From assembly GCA_013399305.1 (NCBI GenBank), contig VXAI01000302.1, positions 845,171 to 909,170 of the forward strand: DNA of 64,000 bases, written 5' to 3'. Shown here piece after piece: positions 12,167 to 23,085 of the stretch (within the stretch, counting starts at the first letter, position 1; every line of letters starts with the position of its first letter). The notes under the pieces are model-generated. The model did not search any database, was not told the DNA's origin, and saw only the letters and a list, made by a program, of their open reading frames with translations. The translations under genes and the position numbers were made by a program. This DNA comes from Rostratula benghalensis (Eukaryota; Chordata; Aves; Charadriiformes; Rostratulidae).

Positions 12167-15100
12167 ACTTTATTTAATGCATTAGTATGATTCTTTCCAT
12201 GTGGGTGATCTTAGCTTCATGTTGAATAAAGTATGGGTTTCTACTTTGATCCATTTAAGAATGTCTGTGTGCATCACACACAAGTACCTACATCAGTCTC
12301 GAGGCAGAGTATTAGGCCATACCTTCCAGAATCTTGGAATTCTAGCATGATACTCCTTCAAATACTCCCTGGTCACAAAGCTGAAATGATTTCAGAATTT
12401 ACATTATTCCATCTGCATTGTTGAAAAATATTTTTCTCCCTACACTATGGAGAATCTGTATATAAAGTCTTCATTCCTAAAAAAATTGATGATTTTTTTT
12501 TTTAATATGATGTTGCGAGAAGAAAAATTCAGAATAAAATGAAAAAACTAGAAGAAATATTTTAAAAATGTTTTTTATAATTTATTTCTAAGTGCATTAA
12601 AAGGTATTAATAAGTCTTTTTACCTGGTTTTGGCTTTATATAGTGAACTGATAGAGAGCACCTGGAAGTTTACCTTGGTGTTTTGTTGTTTGGGGTTGGT
12701 TTGTTTGTTTGATGGGTTGTTTTTTCAAAAGTGTACATTCTGAAAGCAGAATTCAGTCAATGTTGTTTAGTCATAAAGTAGCTTCAATTTTTTTTCTAGA
12801 AGTCCCTCCTCTACATGGGTTGTGGAGCAGGCTTTGTGGAGTTATCTTGCAGCAGCCGTGAACTATAAATGCCAGGTGACCGTTCCTGGATTCGAGTTAA
12901 AATGGTAGCTTCCTTTCACAGATCTAGTCTCACTCTTTTTTCCTGCTTATCTTGCATGCTTTGAATAGGGCAGGTGGTTGGGAAAAGGAAGAACAGCTTA
13001 AAGCGTGCTCAATTTCTATTGAATTAAAAAAAACCTAAATTACCCTTATCACTTAGATGAGTACAATTAAAGCATGTTACCCTGCTTGGATTTCGGCTGG
13101 TTCAGGTTGAGCTGTGCAATGTGTAGCTGCAATTGTGTTGAACTGTAGATATAACGTTCCCTGAGAATTCTAGTTTCAGGTCAATAACCTTGTCTCTATA
13201 CAGTATATAAGAATTTCAATGCATACGATTTCATTAGCCCTTGGTAAGCTGAAATCAATAGGGGTTCTTGCACTTTTAAGCAATATACTGTATAAAAAAG
13301 AAAAAAACATGCAAGATGATCTCTTTGGGGTTTTCTTTTTTTGTTGTTACTTGAACTATATGTAACAAGAACCACAGGAAAAAAAACCCAGCTTTTCAAA
13401 GAACATATTCACAAAAGCACTTGGTGCTATTCAGCATTACCTTGAAGACCAGGGCAAAAAATATCTTAAAAGTACAGGGGGAAAGAGGGAGGTACACAGA
13501 AGCATGATTGTACCCAGTCACTTGAGACAAATGTCAACAGTTTCACACTACACAAGTCAGGTATTTATGTCATAATGCTTGCATTAAAGAAAAATTAGTG
13601 TTTTCTTTCAGGATGAGAATGTATACAAAGTATAGAAGGATTAAATCACTGGCTATGTGTACTATTAAAAAATAAGTATAAGAAGTGCAACAAGATGAAG
13701 CACTACTTGTCAAAATGCTAGTCAAATGCAATGAACTGCAAATGCAGTTGATCACAAAATATAAACTTAATTACTTCTATTCAGATTTATGAATTACTTA
13801 TCAGAAAGTCCTTCTGTATTTTTTTAATATATATTTAGGTTATTTCATATGTGAAAGCGAGATGTTTGAATTACTAATATGTTCTTCAAGAAAGATAATT
13901 TGTTTTCTATGATGATTCCAAACTCAATGGTTTGAAAGCAATGAGGGTTTTTGTGTTGCTCACGTCATACTTTTCCTCTATGTACTTTGCTAGATTTAGA
14001 ATTTCTCACTTTTTTTCTCTGCTTAGCATTCTCAAATATTACGTGTTTTTCCCAAACTGACTGCCATAATGCAGTCTGAAATATTATTTTCTATACTGGA
14101 ATTATGTAAAATAGCATACATAAGTTTTCCAAGTGCCTTGCAATGAAACTGCTGAGCACAATGAAAGGACCAAACACCATCATGATTATTCCCTGCAGAC
14201 AGCGTTGAACGTGGAAAGACCATGATAATTTTGGACAAGTTGGAAAATTAGAGACACAGTGTATGCATGGTGCATCTTTTGGGGTTTTATTTGGCTTTTC
14301 CCCCCTCATTCATCACAGATTCTGGATCTAAGCATTAGTTATGTTTATCCTTTAATCCTACTGTCTGGGTTTGTTTATGTAAGATTTATTATATAGCCAG
14401 GGTGGGTAGTTAAATTAAAAACAAAACTGACCCTCGGCCATTGCAAGAATACCTAAGAACAGATTACCTTACATAGACAAGTTAGATTTATTCTGAATTC
14501 ATTATGTAAGAGTTGGGCTCCACATTTCCTGAGTCAACGTGAGACGGAAATCACTGCCAGTTGTGTCTGCTTTTTTGCACTGAGCTCTCTGATGTATAAA
14601 CAGCAAAACAAAGAGGAAGAGCAGCTGTGTGCTTATTCTGTAACTATTAGCTTGAAATACAAACTCACTTGATGACCATGTTTCATTGTTCAATTAATTA
14701 AAAACACTATTATAACTAAATGTAGACAAATCTCACCCAGTCGAATTTTTGTTGGTCTCTGGTAATTTTTACTTTACAGAAGATAATGAATAGAGAGCAG
14801 AAGCACAGGGCTTGCGTGAATGAATGTGAAAATGGTAACACTGTGAATGGTCCCACCTCTTTTTTGGAGACAAAAGCTATTTTAATAGGTACTAATTGTA
14901 TTAGCGATTGAATGTATTTACCTTAAAATAATTGATGATATCACAGCTTGTTCAGTTAGGGTGTTGTAGTTTGAGGCTGGGTATCTGGTGCTTTTTGGCT
15001 TAGTTTTATTCCTTTATTTGCTGAATATGCTGAGGCAGACCAGAAATAGCCAGATTGCCTTGTTGTCTGGACAGTGACTGAAGGAATGGTTGTGGAAATA

Positions 15101-15431
15101 GCAGATGAATTCCCTCTGTGCATTTTGCATTCTCTACTCACAGAAAAATTGTGTCAGGTTTGTCCTGATGTACTGTTAGGAGCTACAGATTAAATTCATC
15201 CTGGTTTAAAAGACCTACATGAGATTTATTCATCTGCACAATCCCACTTAGATCCTATTTTAATGTCTTAAGTAGGATTTAAATGATGTCTAGTATAGGC
15301 CCTTTAGAGGGGAAAACAACCCTATAGGTTACTAGAACCATAGTATTTTGCAATTTCATCGACCTATATGTAACAGGATTTCAGGGCTACTGATGGACTA
15401 ACCTGTTGTGAAATCCTAACTGTATATGCTT
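12167..15431. other. Intergenic DNA, no gene recognised
   Basis: A+T-rich DNA with short chance frames only. A G/T-rich tract lies at about 12677-12726. I see no repeat family, splice-bounded exon or RNA gene that I can support. Confidence 0.6.
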
Positions 15432-15525
15432 TGGGTAAATATTATTTCCACTTTCCAAAAGCCAAAGGAACTCAAATGGTTAAGTGACCTGGCTTAGGGT
15501 CTCAAACAATGGATATTGCCAGCTG
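15432..15525 (-). mobile_element. MIR-like SINE remnant
   Basis: The order of motifs on the plus strand (ATTATTTCCACTTTCC, then AAAGGAACTCAAATGG, then TTAAGTGACCTGGCTTAGGG) follows the reverse complement of the MIR core (cattttacagatgaggaa, ttaagtgacttgcccaaggt). It is heavily diverged, so the assignment is by motif order only. Confidence 0.45.
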
Positions 15526-15593
15526 CATATATTCTCTGACTGCTTCCTACATGTTTATTTCATTTTAAAATGTTTTGTTTTGGTATAAATAAG

Positions 15594-15619
15594 GAGGGCG
15601 GGGGGGAAGGGGGGGAAGG
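15594..15619 (+). other. Potential G-quadruplex tract
   Basis: A G-rich stretch with runs of 3, 7 and 7 Gs separated by C or AA, then GG; it contains enough guanines for four G-triplets with short loops. It sits 8 bp after TATAAATAAGG and before a T9 run. A promoter reading is speculative. Confidence 0.5.
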
Positions 15620-15975
15620 CTTTTTTTTTAATGCTGCTTGTGAAACACCCATGGAAGCAAAAGGCAAAGTGAATTTAAAAACACCCTAGCTCACTTGCTT
15701 TGATGCCTCTATGATTGGCTGCATATTCATATAGCTGGTTGTGAAATATCAAAGTGGAGATGTCAGTTTTTAATTATTTCATCTTGAACAGTGATGGAAA
15801 AAATCCTACTGATGACTCTGTAAACCTGAGACCAAAAGTTTAGTGGAATTTTAGAGTTGTTCTGGGCTGTGGTATTATCCATATAGAGGAGCCATAAGCT
15901 TATCCTGAAAATATGTTTTCTTTAAAGACGTGTTTCTTTGCTCTGAGTGCAGCAGGTTTATGGGGTGATGTGGGT

Positions 15976-16100
15976 GTGTGGTCCTGTGGTTAGAACAGGA
16001 GAATACAAGCAGGACAGGAACTCTGACTCTGCACCAGGTCCCGGGCAAACCACAAAACCTCTTCTGTTTGTTTTGCCCATTCATAACCGTGTAAAATGCT
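15976..16100 (+). mobile_element. MIR-like SINE remnant
   Basis: The motifs GTGGTTAGAACAGG, GACAGGAACTCTGACTCTGC, GTCCCGGGCAAACCACAAAA and GTGTAAAATG match in order the MIR body (tgtggttagagcac, tcctggctctgcca, ttgggcaagtcacttaacc, ctgtaaaatgg). It is an old, diverged copy in the plus orientation. Confidence 0.6.
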
Positions 16101-19100
16101 GATTTCAGAATAGGCCAAGAACCTTAATTAACAGATATTTGACTTGCTTGAGATTCTTGCAGAACAGATGTTATGGAATTTTTAAAAATACATCTAACTA
16201 TTCACAAAGACAATGAAATTTTGCTAATATCCCAGCACAGCTATGCAGTGAAAGATACTGCATTCTCTTGCTGTCAAGAGGAGGTGGATTTGACTTCTGA
16301 GGACCAGAGTAGTGTTTAATTTACAGTTTTAAGAAATGAAATACCAAATCAAACATCTGCACACTGCATTATTATTATTATAAACTATATTTAGGGTTAT
16401 ATAGAGTCTTTTTTGTCAGCTCACAGTTGGTTTATTACGAAGTAGATCTAAATCAGCTGTCACAAGCTTTTTAAGGTGCAGTATAAGTGGGGATTTTACT
16501 TCATTTCCCCCCTTAGGCAAAATATTTGTTACTTAATTATGCATAATAACTGTATAAATTTTTGCTCATCATTTTTGGAGGACTAACAAATGAGGACATA
16601 AGTTTGTCAGAAGCATGGACAAGAACTAATCAATGGGTGGGGAGATGCAGGAAATGTTCCTTTGAGGCTTTGTATTCAGAGTGATTTGAATTGCAAGACT
16701 GACTTTCTGCACCTGAAGCCATTGCTGAAGTGATAAATTGAGCTGGAGGCATAATTTAAGGGAGGGTAGTTTTAAAGCAAAGCAGCAGGCCTACTAAGAA
16801 ATTAGGATTTGAGGGTCTCCAAAATAAATTTAAAAAAAGATTCGTCAGAGTAAGTGGGCTGTTCTTTTTTATTATTCTTTTTAGCTACATGAAGCATTTC
16901 ACTGACGTGGAAAAAAACACACTTAACCAAATGCTCATTAGGCGTCACTTTGGTCAAAGCATAAAAGTAGAGGAAGGCAAAGTCATTACATCAGCTGAGA
17001 GTGCATTAAGTTTATTTGGTCTTTGCTAAATACAAATGTTGTGTGTGCATGGGGAAAAGGTTGCTAATACAGATGAGGAAAATGTGATTGTAAAATATGT
17101 ATTCTCCATCACTGCCTCTGCTAGTTAATGAGAAAAGTGTGTTGCTGATTGTTGGGCTCTAAAACATTATAGTTTTGAATTCACAGAAAGTCTAGTTTCT
17201 GTATGGGCTGCAATTTGTAATATCTATGTTTGCACCAGGTATAGCAATTGAAACCAATTGAATTTAGAAGGTTTGCACACCATTACCTCCGTGATAATAG
17301 GAGCTTACAGTTTCAGCTGGTGGTCAAGCCACTGTAGGAAGCACAGTAATTTATTGTGAGTAAACACTGGTTAAAGTGTACCTTGTTTTGCCTTGAAGAG
17401 CTTAAAGCTGAAAGATGACAAACCACAGGCACGATAACAAGGTGCCAAAGACAGCAGGATGATATAAAATGCAGATGTGTTTGCAAGAATAAAATTGTTT
17501 TATTTTTGTTTGGCCTTATCTTTTCAAGGGCAGTCATTCTACTGGTATTCAGGAGTTCCAGATCAGTACAAGGCAAGGAAGGAGGGAGTGGGGATGTCAG
17601 AAGCAAATGTTGACAGAGGTGAGTGTTTCTTGAGCTCTTGTTGCCTGATATAGATGCCAGGGTCTTTTGCATCGCTGAGTCTAAATTAGTTACATGAAAA
17701 TCAGTTCCTCAGAAGATCTGACAGCACCCATAAGTTAAGAAGATCTGTGATTATCTGGACAGACTTGTCCAAAACTAATAATCTTAAACCAACTTGGCTT
17801 TCTCTGGGAAGGTAACAGATGTCCAGCCAATATCATGTAAGGTTTTCATGCCATTTTTCATGCTTACCAAGCAGCACCTGATTTGTTATATATGGACTTG
17901 CTGAGATGATTTCAATATATATGTATATATATATATATATATACTAGTTGACTGGTAAACCATATTCAGGAAAGTGCTGCCACTGATCCACTATCAAATG
18001 AGAAAGTTGCTTTAACAGCGTTTATGCAGGATTTGCACTTTTGGGTGACGGACGATTACAGGCTTTCTTTGCTGACAGGAATGGTAAAATATTGCATTGG
18101 CAGGTGATGCTAGGTTAAAACCAGCTTGAGAAAATGGGAATAACTTTGAAAACTGTGTAGTAAAATAATATTGAGAGAAGAAAATTTAGAAAAGGGGTCA
18201 AATTATGCACTTAGAAATGAATAGCTTGTCACTCTAGCAAAAAATGCTTTAATGGTTAATGTGATTTTTATTTTTTTTTTCCAAAAGTGACAGATGGGGA
18301 TGTTCAAATGATACATCTACTTATAGCAGTTGTAAAGTTATCCTCCAAAACATTCAGTGCACTGAGATCTTCAGCTGAACTACTAGTTTCTGTTAATTAG
18401 ACTGAAGTGGCTAAAAGAGTAGTAAGGGAGATTTTGGTTAAACTTTTGAAAGATTTTGCTAACTTTATGAGTAGTGTGGTACTGTAATGATTGCTGGGTT
18501 GTGGAGCTTTTGCTGGAGATCTTCATGGAGTTGTTAGATTTTTATTAGTTGGATATGAGATGCTTATACTTGAAAAGAAGGGCAGGGGCAGCCCATCTGA
18601 AATCTTAAACCTCTTTCAGTCCAGTTTTCTGTGATTCTGTATGTCTTTCATATACACATATGAAGACTGTACTTTTGTGTTCTCTTATTATCCATTGTGC
18701 ATGCTTAGCCCCATGAGTTGTGATTCTGGTGGGACATGAAGTAAGAATTCTGTGTGCATTGCCAGAACCAATGCTATTTTGATGTTTCCATTTGGTAATA
18801 TTGCCTGAGAATCCTTTGAGGATTTTGAGGATTAACTGCACACCTTGGACAGCATATAAATTTACCAAGTGCTGGATGTATTTAATACATGGCCTGGTTC
18901 ATTATGGTACACCAACTTCATGTATAGGTTCTGTTACATCTAAGAACTTGCTAAGGGACTCCTCCATGGCTAAGTCCATTAACAGCTTTGATAGAGCATG
19001 GTGTTTGTTCAGGAGAAGTTGGAAGAGAGCCAAAATCAAGTCTACAGTTGGGATTTTCTTGATATAATTAAATATATTCTAGATAACTAAGACTTACTAT

Positions 19101-20471
19101 ATTTTGAGGAGGAGATAATTTTGTGTCTAATTCCTGTGGAAGGGAAAAGAAGTTTCTCATTCCTTTTTGCAATCTGAATTGTAAATTTCTAGGTATTTGA
19201 ACAAGTACAGTCAAATTAGTAGCTATAAACTGTGCTTTCATGTATCCTGGATTATCCAGATCATCCTAGAAAAGGGATATAATTTCAAAGAGCTTAAACA
19301 GTGGGAAGCTTTTGAGATATTTTCACATGATATCTCTAATGTCAATCAAGAAACTGAAGCAAAGATCTGTGTGTACAGAAAGAATACAAGGAAGACCAAA
19401 TTGTGGAAAACTGGTTGGATGGTAGCTGACCTGTGTCTTTAAAGTTCTCTATTGGGCCAGTGAAACGCAACTCCTAAGGAATTGTGTTTAACAAGAAGCC
19501 AAAAATTCTTCTCTAGTTGTCTGTCAGGTTTTTAGGTGGAGTTACATGAACCAGTTTGTCATTGGGTCCTATTGTATTCTCCTAACTGTCTCTATAATCC
19601 ACGCTATGAATTATAGATTATTTTATAGCCATTGTTTCAAAGAACTGCTTATCCCCAAATAACTACCCGCAAGCATGCTGATCCAAATTGAGTTCTAAAA
19701 AAAAAGGACACAAAATTACACAGTACAGATGCATGACCTGAAGAAAGGAGATCTTTGGACTTCTGTCATCCAAGTTACGTTGGGTAATATTTTGTTCCAT
19801 TGTGTCAATTGTTAGAAATCTTAGGATGACGCCATCTCCTAGGGCTTGAATGATTAATTAGTAGCTTGGGTTGAGATATAAAATTAAATACTTGTGCCAG
19901 TATGGTCAGCTTTAATTTTGCTAACTGAAACTGTAATGGGCTGCTGTGTAAGGCCAGACATTCCCACCTCTGGCAAAAGTGGAAAACCAACTGGTATGTA
20001 ACTCTTCAGCAAGATGTAAAACAACACCTAATTGCTTAAATAATGTTGTAGTTACAGTTGCAAAATATTTATAAACCACTGGGCTGTTTGCCTTTTAGTT
20101 TTCATTACAAGACTTAGAGATATTTGAGTGGTATTTTGTTCCTCTTGTCCCTTTACTTTTGGAATCTCTTATACATATTTTAAATGTCAAATTTCATCAT
20201 CTTTGTTCTCACCACTGAAACATTGGTAGGATTGAGTAAACGAACATACTGCAAACAAAGATGCTTTTGACCGAAGTTGTTGTTAGCTGTGCTCCCTGGA
20301 TGTTAACAAAAATAAATTAAATTTGTGGATAGGCTAAATATTCCTTCCTGGTTCAGAATTCAAAGACTTCACTATTGTTGCACAAGAACTTGTACATAAA
20401 AGCAGCTCCAAGCTGATTTCTTCCTCATTTAGTCCTGGGTCTAACCTGAGCTTGCTACTATGTTGGATCAA
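16101..20471. other. Intergenic DNA, no gene recognised
   Basis: A+T-rich DNA. The minus-strand 119-codon frame at 17313-17672 has no known domain and low-complexity composition. A TA microsatellite lies at 17914-17943. No other supported feature. Confidence 0.6.
17914..17943. repeat. (AT)n microsatellite with one G interruption
   Basis: Alternating AT dinucleotides for 30 bp, interrupted once by a G. Confidence 0.95.
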
Positions 20472-21275
20472 TATCCTGATCAGTAATCTCACAAAGTTCA
20501 AGCAAGCCAAGTGCACCTGGGCCCTGCACCTGGGACCCAGGCACAAATCCCAAACACAAATACAGGTTAGGTGGAGAATGACTGGAGAGCAGCCCTGAGG
20601 AGAAGAAATGGGAGTGATGGTGAACAAGAAGTTCAACGTGAGCCGGCAGTGTGCACTGGCAGCCCAGAAAGCCAACCACATCCTGGGCTGCATCAAAAGA
20701 AGTGTCCAGCAACTCAAACAAGGTGATTCTACCCCTCTAGTCTGCTCTCTTGAGACCTCACCTGGAGTACTTGTGCTCACCTCTGAAGTCCTCAGCATAG
20801 AAAGGACATGGACCTGCTGTAATGTGTCCAGTGGAGGGCCATGAAGATGATCAGTGGGCTGGAGCACCTCTCCTATGAAGATAGGCTGAGCTGGAGTTGT
20901 TCAGCCTGGAGAAGAGAAGGCGCCGGGGAGACCTTATAGCAGCCTTCCAATATCTGAAGGGAGCCGATAGGAGGGCTGGAGTGGGACTCTGTCAGGGAGT
21001 GTAGCAATAGGACAAGGAGTAATGCTTTTAAATTAAAAGAGGGAAGATTTAAATTAGATATGAGAAAGAAATTCTTTCCTGTGAGGGTGGTGAGACACTG
21101 GAACAGGTTGCCCAAAGAAGTTGTGGATGCCTCATCTCTGGGAGTGTTCATGACCAGATTAGATGGGCCTTTGAACAATCTGGTCTAGTGGGAGGTGTCC
21201 CTACCCATGGCGTGGGTGTTGGAACTCAATGATCTTTAAGGTCCCTTCTAACTGTAACAATTCTATAATTCTATG
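20472..21275 (+). mobile_element. CR1 LINE, 5'-truncated, about 0.8 kb, inactive
   Basis: The element runs from the post-catalytic part of the CR1 reverse transcriptase ORF (frame containing VNKKFNVSRQCALAAQKANH and ILGCIKRSVQQLK) through the region encoding GLEHLSYEDRLS-like residues to a 3'UTR ending in TTCTATAATTCTATGG. Frameshifts and indels break the frame after about 80 codons. Both long minus-strand frames over this interval (177 and 101 codons) are shadows of the repeat. Confidence 0.95.
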
Positions 21276-23005
21276 GCAGTGCTCACCTGATCCTTCCTGG
21301 AATCTCTGGCAGGTATAAATGGTGGTGGTAGGAGGAACCTATCCGCTGTTTGTTTTCCCAGGGGAACATGGGGCGCTTGTGTGGGGCCAGAAATCTAGGC
21401 CTGAGAGTATTTTTGCTTGTGATTGAATTTGGCATGTTCTCCTATCAGATTATAGGACACAGTAGAGATGTGCAGGCAGATGGGGGCTGTGGGATCCTGT
21501 GGTTATACTCAGTACAATGTGGTGGTAGCCTCCATTTTCAGTACGGAAACACAAAGAAAAGCCAAATAGGGGAAAATCAATGAAGAAACATTTTTTAGTT
21601 TGTTGAAGTCTATTTAAGGGGTCCAAAACGCAGGGAGCTTTAATTTTGCCTTATGTTATTTCCTGTGTGATTAATTTCTAATGAGAAAAAAACAGTGCAA
21701 TTTGACAGACATGAGATTTGATATACTTATTCATTTGACCAGCAAAAACTTTTAGATCAAGGAATGTAACTTTCAAAGCAAGTATTTTACTGCTTTATTT
21801 TTAATTTTTTTTTTATACATATAAATGTGAGGGTTCTGGTCATATGTTTTAGAGGTGACCTTTGATGAGAGTGGCAGTGAGGGAGCTGCATAAAAGAAAC
21901 AATTTGTAGAATAAGCAAGTCTGAAGCCTCAAAAGTCACAACTACACTGCTGAAGTAATAGTTCACCGCCCTGAGGACGTTACCTTATACTGAGCAAGGA
22001 CTGTGTGCTGCTAATGACTGCTGTTCAAGGAGCATCCTTTATGAGAGGTGGGGCTTAACAGAGCTCTGAAGCAAAATCTCTAATGTCGGGACCCCTGTTA
22101 GACATTTGCTCTGCAACTCTGGTGGGCTCTTTTGCCCTGCTTAGATCCCTGACATTTGATAGTGTGATTTGGATGTTGCATGTCCCATCTCTCTGGTTTT
22201 GATACTTGGGGCATTAGAAGTGGGCACCTGTGGTGGTGGGGAATCTTCTAAAATAGATTTCTATGACACAAAGAAAGTTCCCTTTCCCTGGCTATTATTT
22301 TAAGTGAAACACAACACTAGATGGGGATGGGGATATTCTTGTTATACTGAGGAAGGATGGTTTTTTTCAGTTTAATCTTCTCTCCCCTCAGTTGTTTTTG
22401 GTTTTGGGATTTTTTTTTTTCACGATTATTAGTATTTTCTAATGCTAAAAACTAACTTGAAATTCTAGGCAGGTGTAATTCAAATATAATATTCAACCAA
22501 GCTAGAGTATGTGTTCCATAATGCACCACCACACAGTTTAAATAACTACTGAGGTAACATACCAGCAAGTCTACGCTGCAAATATACTGTTGATTTTTCA
22601 ACAAGTAGTAGTTGGCTAAATAGTTTTTGCCAAACTGCCCCAAGAAATTATCATTAACAATTAAAATAACAAAACTTAATACTGGCAAAGATATTTCCAA
22701 ATATCGAAGTTAGTTAACTATCAATTATGCTTCATTAAGTGATTCTTGATTAATTCATCAGCTAAATTAAGCTTCATTAATTGATTTTTGCAGTATCTTT
22801 CAGAAATGCTATAATTATTTCTCTTTTAGAGAAGACAATTCAGATGGTTTGCTAATGGCCATGTATAGTATTTACTCTATAGCCAAAATTGAAGGCTAGG
22901 TTCCCAGGGCTTCTCTTCTGGTATTAAAACAACTAGCCCTGATTTGACATCTGATTTAAAAAAAAAACCAACCAAGAAACACCCCACCACCCAAAAAAAA
23001 CCCCC

Positions 23006-23006
<1 letters not shown>
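21276..23006. other. Intergenic DNA with a homeodomain-motif-rich block
   Basis: No gene recognised. The part from about 22440 to 22830 is very A+T-rich, contains repeated TTAAT, ATTAA and TGATT motifs, and includes an imperfect direct repeat (22729-22748 and 22771-22790). It is a candidate regulatory element only. Confidence 0.5.
22729..22790 (+). repeat. Imperfect 20-bp direct repeat
   Basis: GCTTCATTAAGTGATTCTTG (22729-22748) recurs as GCTTCATTAATTGATTTTTG (22771-22790), 18 of 20 bases identical, start-to-start distance 42 bp. Both copies contain a homeodomain-type ATTA core. Confidence 0.85.

Positions 23007-23059
<53 letters not shown>
23007..23059 (+). repeat. 53-nt poly(A) run
   Basis: Fifty-three uninterrupted As, flanked on both sides by A/C-rich low-complexity DNA (about 22958-23085). 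I see no retrocopy upstream for which it would be the tail. The length may not be accurate in the assembly. Confidence 0.9.
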
Positions 23060-23060
<1 letters not shown>

Positions 23061-23085
23061 AACCAAAAAACCCCAAGCCCAAACT

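Noticed and set aside
20334..21178. Minus-strand frames of 177, 101 and 87 codons
   Set aside because: They are antisense shadows of the plus-strand CR1 element.
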